64,000 nt of DNA from Metridium senile (lineage: Eukaryota; Cnidaria; Anthozoa; Actiniaria; Metridiidae), in the NCBI GenBank assembly GCA_949775045.1, contig OX459099.1, forward strand, positions 1,644,501-1,708,500. Reading direction: 5' to 3'. Made by a program: the position numbers and the translations under genes. Within the stretch, counting starts at the first letter, position 1. Every line of letters starts with the position of its first letter. Positions 1-11,852 of this stretch are shown one piece after another. Under the pieces are notes generated by a model. The model ran no database searches and had not been told where the DNA came from. It saw only the letters and a list, made by a program, of their open reading frames with translations.

Positions 1-540
1 CGAAATGCGGGAAACAGTTGCGATGAGTAATTTGACTGAAACGGATGAGGGTTTCTCTAAAACGCTCAACTGAAGTAGCAGTCGGATATAGTTTATTGTT
101 GAGTATAGAATTTTACACTTATCCAATATCAATGTAACTAACAATTACCACGATATTATATTCACTGATGTTGCATTTACGCTCATTCTAAATGACAAGG
201 AAGTAATGGCAAATAGACGTTTTTCATCAATGGGAAAATTGAGTTTTGTAAGTGAGCATTTCAATTTTAAAAGAGCTATCATAAATAAACATTTATGGCA
301 AGTTTTGATGCTCTGGGCAGATGCTAAATGTGAGGTTTGTATGTAATCAATTTTTTTCCAATTTCTCAAATTCTTAAAGCTTTTCAGTTTCAAATTTAAT
401 CTTTTTTATCAAACTTTCACAAGTTATTGTTATGGTCAATATTTATCAAATGTTCGGAAATAAATACTCCCTTTTCGGCAGGCTGTAAACATGACAATCA
501 CAGTATACACATGATACTTACAAAATAATTACAACATCAA
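1..540. other. Gene-free left edge
   Basis: No coding exon or RNA gene is recognisable. Roughly 320-430 is a diverged relative of 5730-5870: both share a TTTGTATGTAAT start, a TTTCAAACTCTT-like middle and a caaatttaatctttttt block. This is probably an old dispersed repeat present twice in the window. Confidence 0.5.
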
Positions 541-1008
541 CAATAACAATGACAACAACAACAACAATCAACTTAACAACAACAACAGCCACTAACGACA
601 ACAATAACAAAACTAGCGGCAACAATAACACTGACCAACAAAGCTGACCGAACAACAACCATAATACCACCAACAACGACAACGCTAACAACAACAATCA
701 ACACAACAACAACAACAGCCACTAAAGACAACAATAAAAACAACATCAACAATAACACCAACAATAACAACCACGACGCTAACAACAGCAACTATAACAT
801 GAACAATAACAATTAACGACAACAACGCTAACAACAACAACAATAACATCCATAATAACAACAACAATAACGCTAACAACAACTATAAGATGAACAATAA
901 CAATTAACGACAACAACGCTAACAATAACAACTATAACATCAACAATAACAACAACGACAACAACGTTAACAACAACAACAACCATGACATCAACAACAA
1001 CAGCTTTA
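530..1008. repeat. (AAC)n-type microsatellite tract
   Basis: About 480 bp built almost only from CAA/AAC/AAT triplets on the + strand, with scattered interruptions. Long open frames on the minus strand here (poly Leu/Val/Cys) come from the triplet composition and are not genes. Confidence 0.9.
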
Positions 1009-1668
1009 GAGTTTTCAATGACAATAACGCGGTATTTTTATTAACACTTTCTCGGATCGATTATTTAACTACAAACAACTACAGTGTCAAATGTTTTATT
1101 AGTTGCTCTTTTATCCAACGATGCAAACTACTTTTGTTATTTCGATCAGAAAACTAGCTAGTTTCTTAGCTACAAAATGACAAGGCAAATATCCGGCAAG
1201 GCTTTATGATATTAGTGCATTGTATTAAAGGTTTGGGGACTCCCCAAAGAGATGCATGGCAACTGTGTTAATAAAAAAGCTTTTAAAGCAAATTTGCTAT
1301 ACTTGACTAAAAGAAACCACATGGGTGCAAATGTAAACTTAAAAAAGCAATATACTGCAATTCATAACAATTTATAACAAAAACCAATAGTGTTCTTATT
1401 AGATTTATTAAGGTAATATTATGTTAGACGATTATCTGGATTTTGAAAATTGATTTTAATAATGATATTATCAATTAGAATAATTCACATAGTATTCTTT
1501 TCACGGTATTTTTTCTTTGTTCTAAGGATTCTGAGATACTTATTTCAAAGGTTGAATTACAACAGATTAGTTGTTTTCAAAAGGTATTGTTTTCACACTA
1601 TATAAAAAAAATATTGCCATGTTGAAGATCGATTTCAAAAGGGTTTGTATTACCAACAGTTAATGATA
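1009..1668. other. Gene-free AT-rich stretch
   Basis: No exon, RNA gene or clear repeat seen. Sequence is AT-rich with stops in all frames. Confidence 0.5.
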
Positions 1669-2205
1669 CTTTTACTAGGTATAGGGCTTAGAAGAGAACA
1701 TAGGGGAACAAACGTTAATAAGTCGGGTTTTTGTTAATTGAAACCGACTTTTTACTCGGTATAGGGCTTAGAAGAGAACATAGGGGAACAAACGTTTATA
1801 AGTCGGGTTTTTGGTAATTGAAACCGACTTTTTACTCGGTATAGGGCTTAGAAGATGTTATGTATGTTAGCTATTGTGTCAGTAAAACTACTGAGCGTAA
1901 TATGACTTATTGTGATAGTAAAAGTACTAAGCGTAAGTAATAATACTAGACACCTCTCATGAGAATATTTGTAGTAATATAAACATGTCAATTCACAATA
2001 AAGTCACTCTGTAAGCTCCACTGCAAGTCCTGGGTACTTTCTTCGTGATATTACAGAAGAGAACATAGGGGAACAAACGTTTATTATAAGTCGGGTTTTT
2101 GTTAATTGAAACCGACTTTGTACTCGGTATAGAGCTTAGAAGAGAACATAGGGGAACAAACGTTTCTAAGTCGGTTTTTTGTAAATTGAAAACGATTTTT
2201 ATTAA
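1669..2205. repeat. 80-bp tandem array interrupted by a solo LTR
   Basis: Units begin near atagggcttagaagagaac at 1681, 1761, 1841 and 2129, an exact 80-bp period where uninterrupted. Each unit contains the arms AAGTCGG and CCGACTT, which can form a hairpin. The unit at 1841 is split by a 200-bp insertion (1856-2055) and resumes at 2056. Removing the insertion together with one copy of GAAGA restores a normal unit. Confidence 0.85.
1856..2055. mobile_element. Solo LTR (200 bp) with 5-bp target duplication
   Basis: The insert starts TGTTATG and ends ATTACA, so it has the TG...CA termini of LTR retrotransposons. It is flanked by direct GAAGA duplications (1851-1855 and 2056-2060). An AATAAA signal at about 1997 followed by a GT/CT-rich end fits an R/U5 region in + orientation. 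No internal region or second LTR is present, so this is a solo LTR left by recombination. The family (Ty3, copia or BEL) cannot be told from 200 bp. Confidence 0.8.
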
Positions 2206-2670
2206 ATTGCAACATCTACCAAGACAATAGACATCATTACATTGAATGGATCAGACGGATGTCAAATAAAGCCATCTTAAAATGAAACTATTGAGAGATT
2301 ACAAAACCGATACAAAAAGGATAGATCTCATCAATATTTTGTACAAACACCGAGGAAGTAAAATGCCAAATTTCCTCCATTATCTTAATTTAGACAAAAA
2401 CTGTTTTAAAATAGATGGAAATTCTAATCAACGATTTTAGGAGCAGCTATTTGAAAAGACACAGGAGTCCTTCAGGAGCGAGCAGAGACCAAGAAGGAAT
2501 ATTTTACGCAACTATTTGGGTAACTCGTGGCAACATCATGGATCTTTACTTTTAACTTTTTAATGACAGAGTACCATAATACAAAATTACATTAAATTGG
2601 ACGAACAAAGTTTACAAATATATCAATCAGAATTACATGTCAATTGTTTCTCAAATTAATCACGAAACGT
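2206..2670. other. Gene-free stretch
   Basis: No supported feature. AT-rich, no recognisable domain in any frame. Confidence 0.45.
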
Positions 2671-2935
2671 TGTTGATCATTTGTTCGCGAATCTTTAATC
2701 AAGACATGTCATGATCACTTTTTAAAGGCGAACGAGGAATCGAATTCCCAAAAAATTAGAACCACGAATAGTTGTTCATCGTTCGTTCGCGAATCACCTT
2801 TATCAATGCATGATACTTCACTTTAAAAAGGCCAACGAGGAATGGAATTCCTCCAAAATTAGAATCACGATCATTTGTTCGCGAATCTTCAATCAAACAT
2901 GTCATTATTTTAATGCCAACGAAAATCAAATAGGA
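2671..2935. repeat. Degenerate ~95-100 bp triplicate repeat
   Basis: The block GTTCGCGAATC recurs near 2683, 2784 and 2877. Each is followed by an ATCAA..CATG segment and a CAACGAGGAAT..GAATTCC segment, the last copy being shorter. The short open frame over it (2810-3016) is not a credible gene. Confidence 0.7.
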
Positions 2936-4520
2936 TTAAGTCCTGAAGTTAAACTTAATTACTTTTTTGATTATCTCAGTGCGATTTCAATTTCCATTTT
3001 GAGTTTTTTCATTTGATATTCACTCGGCGCCTCCCACCTTCTTGTCCAGCGTCGATTCCATCGATAAACATCTAATTGGAAACTAAACAAAATTAAAGTG
3101 GACTAGAATCGTCAGCATTTCAGTACGGTGAACACCGCACGCTCACAACGTCAGACATCAAGAGCAATTTCATCATTTCTCTTTGTGTATGTGAATTTTG
3201 ACCGAACACGTCAATGTGGCTTCTCGATGGTTATCGTTTACTTGGTTCTATAATCTAGATTAAATCGATAATCTCTAGAGGTTTTCACAGAAAAAAAGGT
3301 AATAGGAGTAAGAAGTCATGGAGCTAGTTTACCGTTAAGAGGTAAAATACTGAATAACTCATGTAGCGATGTGTGCAATCGATGTTCGTTGAGTTCATAC
3401 GCGTTTTTAAAAAAAGAAGATCAAACTAACGCAAAATTTATTATTCATTTTTTTGTCATTCAGTGAGTTATTACTATTTAAAACTAGTTCGGAAACCTTT
3501 TATGTGGTGAAGTTATCAGTTTTTCCGTATAGCAGTATATACGCTCGTTAAATGTAGTTAACATTTCAGATGCATTTATTTTGCGATCAAAGATTTGAGC
3601 ACAACAAGGTTTTTGTATTTTTGAACTTATTACTATTTGATATATATTTTATATTTGAATTTTAAAAATTTACTGGCAATTTCTTCATGCATTTCGCACT
3701 GGTTCATTTTTATTTCAATTATGTATTAATATTATACATTTTGTGTGTTTTTTTGTTTTTTTTTAAACAATTTGGCCATTTCCACTTTGCCATTTCCAAA
3801 AACTACTTCCATGCACCTATACATAAAAGTAACCTTTTATACATTTGCACTCTAGTTATTTAAAACATTGAACGCAGAAAGTAGTGTTACCTTTAATCGC
3901 CCTGCTTGCATGCTCATCTCTATATGGCTTTCTCAACTATTTTTGCTCCATATTATTACTTTGGCCAAAATCATGAACGTTTAGCTAGAACTAAATCGTC
4001 ATTCAGTTTCACAGGTTTTACGTCTACTGAAATGTATTTCTGTATTTCCTTTTGGCGGATGAAGTAGGAATACTCAAAAAGAGGTAGTATAGTAAAACGT
4101 TTGAATGATAATTTTTTTGGCTGTATCTTTCAATCATAGTCACTCAAACGAATCGTTGCAAAGGATATGTTTGACTGACGAAGACTTTTGGATGCAGTCG
4201 AGACATTCGAGTCCAGAATTTTCTATTTAATTTTCCGGAGCAAGGAAACGTCTTTCATCAAGAGTATATGGATATTTTCTGTCTTGCATTTATAATTACC
4301 TTGATATTTATTTAATGATATTTGTGATATCCTTGTTAGTCGAAAGTGTAAATCTTTTCGAAAAGCTTTTTCTATCTTCTCATCACTATTCGGAAAAGCT
4401 CTTAGGCAGTTACCATTCAAAATAATATTCTCAGTTCTAGCCAGATGCAAATGTTTATTCAGTTTCATCAAAATTCATTATTTTTAATCTAATGTTTTTG
4501 TTTAGTATTTACACTGTATA
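2936..4520. other. Gene-free AT-rich stretch
   Basis: No exon with domain similarity, no RNA gene and no clear repeat seen. The open frame at 4223-4471 (-) lacks recognisable features. Confidence 0.45.
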
Positions 4521-4690
4521 CACATAACAAAAGTGGCTCTAATTTCACAATAAACATAATGCCTTTTATTTTTTAGGGGAAGCTATTGTAATTCAAATCA
4601 AATACATTGTAATTCAAATCAAACAAACTTATAGTTCAACATCTACTCCCCCCCTCCCTCCCCCTAAACACAAGGCATTATGGTTATGTG
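4521..4690. mobile_element. Small fold-back (MITE-like) element
   Basis: Ends form an imperfect inverted repeat: CACATAAC at 4521 against GTTATGTG at the right end, and inside these CATAATGCCTT..TTAGGGG against CCCCTAA..AAGGCATTATG. The core has two copies of TGTAATTCAAATCAAA. No coding capacity. Confidence 0.45.
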
Positions 4691-6098
4691 AAAATAGAGA
4701 ATAAATGTAGTATTTTAGAAGCCATATGCGTAACCGAACGTGAAGAGGATGGTTGAGGTCATGAACAGCCTCGAGGTCTAAAATATAATATTAAATATAA
4801 TATTTATCATTTTTTTCGCCCTTCGTAATAATACTAATTGTATATGTTCTAACGATTAACATAGCACGTTTTCTTCTTTATTAATATATAATTATTATGT
4901 ACAAACAGTCGCGTAAAAAATCTCGATCTCACATTGCTATCGGAGACCCTTTCTTTTTGAAATATGGTTCAAACATAAAAATCCTAACCATTCAGTAGAC
5001 AAGGAAATTGATTTGTTTGGAAAATCCACATGTTTGTCTTACATATTCGATGTTTATTTTCAATTAGCCATTTAAGAAAAGGTTTTGTTTGGTGGTATTT
5101 CGAGGAAAAAAGTAATTTTGAGAACACTCCAAACAGGAAAAACATTAAGGTGATTTAGTGAGCTATTTTATAAACATATAAATATATTTTATCCAAATAT
5201 ATTTTATGTTTTATAGTCACGTGGTTGTATATACTGAATCTGGTTTTTTTCCTTGTCAAAATATTGATCTGAATCTGAGAAGAGAAGGCAACACTTCAGC
5301 TACGCCCATCGAGTAAAATAAGCGAGAAGATTTCGATTATTAATTCGGGCACATTGTACATGTGAATTGAATGTGTTAATGATATTTTTTTCAAGCATAT
5401 TATATGCATGTACATTTATGATGTTTTTGGAAATATGTATCTTTATCCCATGAATAATAATAGATGGAGATACCAATATTACTGATTTTCTTGTTTTGAC
5501 AATAGTAGTTTCGCTGCATTCTCTCGTGAGAGAACTTATCAACACTCGAAGATAAAATTGGTATCTCTACGCGCGTCCATGTAAACCACTTTCTTAAATA
5601 CCATAATATGTAGCAGAAAAACAGATATGTTAATATTTTAGTATTGTCCAGTCATATGAAAGAACCACCTGAAATAGGCGGAAGGTTTTGATGCTTTTGC
5701 TAAAATACCAAAGAAGTTATGCTCAATGAAAAATGCAGAGATTTGTATGTAATTTTCTGCCGAGTCCTTTGATGCCTCGTTTTGATGTTTTTCCGATTTT
5801 TCAAACTCTTATAACTTCTTGCAAATTTAATCTTTTTTTTTCTCAAACGTCCACGAGTTATTCTTTTTCTTAAAACGTCAATTTTAAAAATTATGATAAT
5901 TAGTGGTGGCCATTTATGAAAGTCGTCTTTGTGATTAGCCAATATTTGCACACAAATGGCTGCAATTAAGTTTTAAATGGACGTAGTTTACTGAAATAGC
6001 TTGAATCATAACTACATGTATATATGATTATAAAGGTAATCCATCGTGGATAGAGAGATAAGGGAGACACCGAATAGCATTCTACTTAAATATACACC
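4691..6098. other. Gene-free stretch
   Basis: No gene supported. About 5730-5870 is the second copy of the old repeat noted at 320-430. Open frames at 5300-5545 and 5700-5951 (-) show no recognisable motif. Confidence 0.45.
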
Positions 6099-6353
6099 AT
6101 TTCAAAAATCGTTGTCGCAGTCGAAGTTGTATCTCCCCATTCTGAAGCCTGCAAAGGATGTCGGTAATATGAACATAATTTATTAATTGCACATTTTTAA
6201 AGAAATATATGTTACATCATCTACCACTGCAGAAACACAAACACGTACAGCCAAAATATTAATATTCTATGAATAAATCGATAACAAGAGAAGAAATATA
6301 AGTTTTTTCCATGGTTCAGAGTGTGGGCTTATTGCGACAACGATTTTTAAAAC
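6099..6353. mobile_element. MITE with 21-22 bp terminal inverted repeats (family 1, copy A)
   Basis: The left end ATTTCAAAAATCGTTGTCGC (6099-6118) is matched in inverse by TTGCGACAACGATTTTTAAAA near 6332-6352. A second copy lies at 19624-19824 and a diverged left end at about 54397. Shared internal motif: CTGCAAAGGATGTC followed by AATATGAACAT. Non-autonomous; no ORF. Confidence 0.8.
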
Positions 6354-7499
6354 AGGTATGCAACACTACTAAAATGTGATATTTATATTTTAAACACAAA
6401 TATGTACTATGACTATAGTCAGTCAATATAATAAAGTAGACGAAATTGAAGCCGACATAAAGTGTAATGACTATATATATCCTGCTGTTTGTATTTTAAA
6501 TACAAATATATACAGTAATCATACAAGACAAACTTTTAATATTTTCGTTAGAAAATTGTAAGTGCAATGTTTTTGTAAAGGATTTTTTTTATAGAATACT
6601 AAATTCAGCTTTTTTTCTAACATGAGGTTGCAATTGACTGTTTTTAGTTCCACTAATTTCGTCACTTCTCAAATACTATATATAAAGATGAATGTATTTT
6701 TTTCTTTTCGTTTGAATTTCATTTTTAAGAATTCTACTGTTTTTATTTTCAATTCGAATATGCGAAATGGCTTTTTTTTGGTTAATACATAAAATTAGGA
6801 GAAATTCAGTTATTTTCTTCGAAAATTATAAGAAGGCTTGAAATCAAGAACAAACAGAAAAAAATCTAGTTTTGAGATATTATTAGCTCTTCGTCTTTTT
6901 TTGGTCTTCAGTTTGCTTATTTAAGATAACGCAATACTTTCTTCCGATTCAATTTCTTTATCAAAAATATTTGTTATCAAACATGAATGATTTTTGAATA
7001 ATAAAATTAAACATTATTGTCTAAACTTATGCCTGTTGTGCACGCAACAAACAAATTAAACAAAAATCCTGCAAAATTGGAATCGCTATATTTAAACACA
7101 TATATATGCAATGATTTTGGTATGTCGGGTTTTTTTTGTTGTTGTTTATTTTTAACAAAATTTAACTACTTTTTAATAAATCGCGAGATTATTTAAAAGA
7201 AACTTAACGTGATATCCTTAAACTATGTGAATTGTTAAATACTCTGCAATTTATTTTATCTCATAATTATCTTGACTTATAGAATAGTATTTGTGTTATA
7301 AGTATGTAAAAAAGGGTTTGTGTATAACGTTTATGCAAAATTGTTATAACGATTTTAATACTTGAAACCTTAAGTATTATCAGTCTCATCATCATCATTT
7401 TCATATTGTTATTGTAACCATATATATATCCTATTCGTTACTTTTTCCATAACTGATATTGTAAGAGCACTGAGATTTTTGTAGTGCGCTAAGAACTAA
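6354..7499. other. Gene-free AT-rich stretch
   Basis: No exon or RNA gene seen. Very AT-rich with many TATATA runs. Confidence 0.45.

Positions 7500-7530
<31 letters not shown>
7500..7530. repeat. (ATT)n microsatellite
   Basis: Uninterrupted run of about ten TTA/ATT triplets. Confidence 0.95.
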
Positions 7531-7531
<1 letters not shown>

Positions 7532-7659
7532 GTAATGTCAAACGTTGTATTTGCCTTTCGTCTGTATATAAACATTAAGCAATATATATTATATATTATG
7601 TGAATAGTTTATTTGTCAATCAACTTCAATACACGGATGACATACTATTCACTTATTAT

Positions 7660-7970
7660 TTTATTGATTCATTCATTCATTCATTTGTCCAATTGTTTAT
7701 TCATGCTCTCGTTTCGATTCACCTGCACATTAAATTTAATCATTTTTTCATTCATCCTTCCATTCATTCATCAACTCATCCATTCATCTATCCATTCATT
7801 CATCTATCCATTCATTAATTCATCTATTCATTGATCTATTCATCTATCCATTCATTCATCCTTCCATTCATTTATCAACTCATCCATTCATCTATTCATT
7901 CATTCATCTATCCATTCATTCATCCTTCCATTCATTCATTCTTTCATCCATCCATTCACTTATTCACTTA
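7660..7970. repeat. (TTCA/TCCA)n tetranucleotide tract
   Basis: About 300 bp of CATTCATCTATC / CATTCATCCTTC words with period 4. The + strand frames starting near 7600 and 7613 (Ser/Ile/His/Phe-rich) are products of this tract. Confidence 0.9.
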
Positions 7971-9039
7971 TTGATTGTTATATTAACTAATTCATCAGTT
8001 TGTTTGTTCATCCCTTTATTCTACACTTACTCATTCATCATCCAGTTTTTCGATGCAGCAACATAAACTTCCAGACCAGGTTTTTTCACTAGTCATTAGC
8101 ATATACCAGTTTGAGAATCTACATTTAGACATAATATAAAGCTAATGTCACTATGCAGCCGTTAGCGGGAACGTGTAAGAATACTAATAACATCTAGATT
8201 ACTCAATTCATGTTTTCAAACATTAGGTGTCAGAGTAGCTAAAAGCACTCTTGATTAATCACTTCCCGTTTGGCTGTCTTCCTTCCAGGTTTTCTGGCCA
8301 TTCCTTTCATGATACCAGCGTTTAATTGTCGTCCAGTTTTGTGCAATATCTCACGACCTTTTGTGGCGTTATTAGTTGCTATAGCAAACCAGATGCTACT
8401 GACCAATCATGAAATTTTTACGAAAGCTCAATCCCTGGATATTGTTATATTGATCGATCCTGGACAATTAATGCCTGTGAATGGTGTTTTGTTCTCTCCT
8501 TCTTGAATGGACAAGAGTTTATGACGAAATTGAGGCGCAATTGGTATAAATATCAATACCTATATCATATGTGGTCATTCACGTAAAGTGGGTTGTTGCG
8601 TAAAGATTACTTGTGATAAAACCATCTATGGGCTATTTTTTCATCGCTTTTTCTTAATATCTCTAACTTATATTCCGCAGGCATTTGAGTCTTCCGTCTT
8701 CCAAGGGAACTGAAACCAGCAAATAATTAGTTGAAACTTGGCTGTATTCTCACAAGGAGTGGAAAGCGCAAAACTTAAACAGCAAAAAGGAGTTTATTAT
8801 ATCATAATAGGACATATTACCATCACAAGTAATGAACTGGTAGACTCGTTTACTGCGAAGAAGGTGCTAAGATTAAGAAACCGAGGGGGTACCAAATACA
8901 TTGAAAAAGCGATTGGAGAGTGGAATATTGGAATATTTATTTCTCAGGACAGCAGTTAAAAAAGTGACACTATTGATAAATAAACTTGACAAGGAATGGA
9001 TAGTCTGTAACATCAGCTATTAAACATAAATATAGCACA
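7971..9039. other. Region upstream of the GPCR gene, no gene seen
   Basis: No exon is supported. It may hold the GPCR promoter and 5' untranslated region, but no TATA/CCAAT arrangement stands out. Open frames at 8270-8506 and 8738-8959 (+) match nothing recognisable. Confidence 0.4.
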
Positions 9040-10110
9040 ATGGTGTATGCAAATCTGAGCTTTCTAAACCAAAGCATTGTCGAAACTGCTAGTTCCAGAA
9101 ACTACAGCACATATTTTAAACCCAAGAGACAAGCATGGTACTGGCTCTCACTGGGTTTTATCTGCGTCGTTTGCACACTCGGCAATTCCTTAGTGATACT
9201 TCTCATCTGTTCCAAACGGTCGTTTCGAAATAAAGTGTCTCCCAATTGGTTCATTCTTTCTCTTGGCGTAGCCGACTTACTCATTGGTGCCTTCAACATC
9301 CCCGTGCAGATAATCTGCTCCTTGGCAGCGAGGTGTACATTTGTTTCATCGAACATAATGTATTGTTTCATTTCCTTTTTTATTACTGCGTCAACTACAA
9401 ATGTTTGTCTTTTGACATTCGATATCTACGTTGCCGTGTTTCATCCATTTTGGTACCTAAATCTAATGTCACCGTCGAAAAGCCGGATCCTTATAATATC
9501 GTCGTGGCTACTGTCGGCCATTTTGAATATTGCAATGTATGTATCAGCGCTCAGCCCTACACGAGATACCAATGCTGAGAAAGCCGACAGTATGATAACT
9601 ATACTTTTCTACGCTTTGTCTAGTGTGTTTTTGACATATGCGTTTGTACGTATTTTATTGGTTATTAGAAGCCATAAGAGAGACATTGCAAGACATCAAA
9701 TGCAGCTGGAATCGAACGCGAATAGTTGCGAATCGTTAAACGAGTCGTCAACCCCGTGCGCTCGTATGCGACGCAGAAATCGAGACGGAACGATCACGGC
9801 GACTGGCGTAGTTACAGCGGGTTTTTTAGTGTGTAATAGTATATGGCAGTATAAACTTATACATAATATTTGGCCTAACAATATCCCTATGACTCGTACG
9901 CTGGTGGATGTTTCTCATTTGGTCATGTATTTCAATTGCTCTGTGAATTTCATAGTCTATGCGCTGCTGAGGAACGATCTTCGTGGAGAACTAGAATCGT
10001 ATTTTAGCAAGCTTTACAAGAAGGGAAATGAAAGAGACGCGATGAACCTTCAATTGCGGCAAATAAACAGACAAGCAGGAACATTGATATCAAATGTAGA
10101 AACCGACTAG
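9040..10110 (+). CDS. Class A (rhodopsin-like) G-protein-coupled receptor, intronless
   Basis: A 356-residue seven-helix membrane receptor in one exon. Seen in the sequence: short N-terminus with N-glycosylation sequons at N5 and N21; TM1 at ~34-57 with the GN pair (N49); TM2 at ~70-92 with LGVADL (D79); TM3 at ~106-130; TM4 at ~149-171 with W156; TM5 at ~186-209; TM6 at ~252-272; TM7 at ~288-310; a basic helix-8-like tail follows. Odd points: the TM3 DRY motif reads DIY (128-130); TM7 NPxxY reads NFIVY (303-307); the TM6 CWxP motif is missing; and no cysteine in extracellular loop 2 is available for the usual disulfide. The class A fold is known to couple G proteins; ligand and coupling cannot be inferred here. 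Start chosen at the ATG just before the sequon-bearing N-terminus. Single-exon receptors like this are common in cnidarians. Confidence 0.88.
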   Translation: MVYANLSFLNQSIVETASSRNYSTYFKPKRQAWYWLSLGFICVVCTLGNSLVILLICSKRSFRNKVSPNWFILSLGVADLLIGAFNIPVQIICSLAARCTFVSSNIMYCFISFFITASTTNVCLLTFDIYVAVFHPFWYLNLMSPSKSRILIISSWLLSAILNIAMYVSALSPTRDTNAEKADSMITILFYALSSVFLTYAFVRILLVIRSHKRDIARHQMQLESNANSCESLNESSTPCARMRRRNRDGTITATGVVTAGFLVCNSIWQYKLIHNIWPNNIPMTRTLVDVSHLVMYFNCSVNFIVYALLRNDLRGELESYFSKLYKKGNERDAMNLQLRQINRQAGTLISNVETD

Positions 10111-11816
10111 CCGTTTTACTGTAGTAATACAAGTAAGCCCGCGGGCTTTGACAAAGAACCGATTAGCACTTTCAGTTCGTATATACATGTATATATATAT
10201 ATAGTACTTTGAACTGGGAAATTAACACTGAAATATATCAACTGGGAATATATTTGGTGGTTTTCTTTAATCGGTTTCTAACAAAACAAATATCTTGAGG
10301 TATACCATGTAAGATAAACTCGAACAAATTAAAGGTAGACTTACGATTAGGGAGGTTTAGTATTCATGGTATTGCTTTAATACTACTAGTGCGGTTTTTA
10401 AAAGCATTTGTATGGTTTCATTTGCGGCTTCCAGAGAGAATGTAATTGTTGTTTTTTTATAAAAGAAACAACGCGTCAGCTACACTGATTTCGGGAAACA
10501 TTTCAATGAAAATATTAATTATAGAAAAAGGATTATTAGTAGCAAAAAATAAAAGTATACATGGTAAAAAAACTGTGGAAAGTGTGAAAATATTTGGAAA
10601 ATATTTATGACAAAATAGTTGTATTTGAAAATAAAGGAAAGAAACTGTCAAATCATCAAACAAATCAAGTTTTCATGTTTGATACTATTACAGACTAAAT
10701 ATTTAAGAGAAATATCAGTGAAAATATAGAAATGAAGTTGAAATTATGCCACAAAAAATGGAAATATACAATAGAAAACCCGAGAAACAATTAAGTTAAC
10801 TCTATTGGTTTGTGAAAATATTAAAGAGAAAGTGAATGAAAAAATTAAATAATGTGCGCCAAATGAAAAGATATCTTGTATTTTATGTAAGCTATGCTGA
10901 CTGTTAACTGTAAACGGTCCGAACAGGCATTGCAGACTGCGCATTAGAAAATAGAGCGCTTGATGAATTCCTTATCATCATGCGCATTTGATCATATTTC
11001 ACATGTTAAAAAGTGCAATATAAATATTAAACAATATTATTATTATTTCTAACACACTGCAGATTTACAGAATATTGATGGGACACCAACCTTGCTAAAA
11101 GCGATAAAATGAAAGGGAGTTATAGCCAGACAATTCTTTCCATGTTTACTGGTAGTGAATTTTGAAATAATTACCAAAATATTATGTCTGATACAAAAAA
11201 TATAATAGTAAACTGATTTTGATCAAGTGCAAAACCAACCTCAAATTATTTACTTTTTTGAAGTCATAGCTAACAAAGAAACCATTTTTTAAAAATTAAA
11301 AGGTTGAGGACCAACAAATACTATTATATGAATCAAAATCCAACCTACAAACATTTGTTTTATTTTTGTACTTGTTATTTCACTACACTGATTTATGAAA
11401 ATGTTTAGCAAACAATGGATTATGACCGACGCAATAGATATAATAGTAAACTGATTTTGATCAAGTGCAAACAAGTGTAAAACATTTTTTTTTGAAATAG
11501 TAGCTATTAAACAAAGAAACCATTTGTCATGTACTCCTTGGGCAACCTTGATCTCAGAAATTGCTTATCGAAACAATGTACTGTAACCGACACACAATAA
11601 ATAGAATAAAATTGTGCAAAACAAACAAACCATCTTTTCATGTTTATTATTGTTTGCATTTCCCCCTCCAGGTAAACTACTAAGGATTCTTAGTACTAAA
11701 AGCATAAAGTACATGTAAGACTGTCCTTCCGGTTTATTATCTATTTAATTGTTCAGAGTGGCTTGTATCTTGACAAGCATTCAAACTAAAATTGGATTTG
11801 TGGTACAGGATTTGGA
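10111..11816. other. Gene-free stretch with a ~240-bp-spaced duplication
   Basis: No gene seen downstream of the GPCR. About 11203-11290 and 11442-11525 are two copies of a segment beginning TAATAGTAAACTGATTTTG and ending near AACAAAGAAACCATTT, spaced about 239 bp apart. Confidence 0.55.
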
Positions 11817-11852
11817 GAATAGAATAGAATAGAATAGAATAGAATAGAATAA
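11817..11852. repeat. (AGAAT)n microsatellite
   Basis: Six or more perfect AGAAT pentamers followed by AAAATCTTTATTTTGC. A pentamer run like this next to an A/T-rich signal is typical of a non-LTR element 3' tail, but no reverse-transcriptase remnant is visible next to it. Confidence 0.85.

Noticed and set aside
573..882. Two minus-strand Leu/Val-rich open frames that look like membrane peptides
   Set aside because: They are translations of an AAC/AAT triplet microsatellite.
7600..7834. Two + strand open frames rich in Ile/His/Ser/Phe
   Set aside because: Produced by the TTCA/TCCA tetranucleotide tract; two overlapping frames are equally open.
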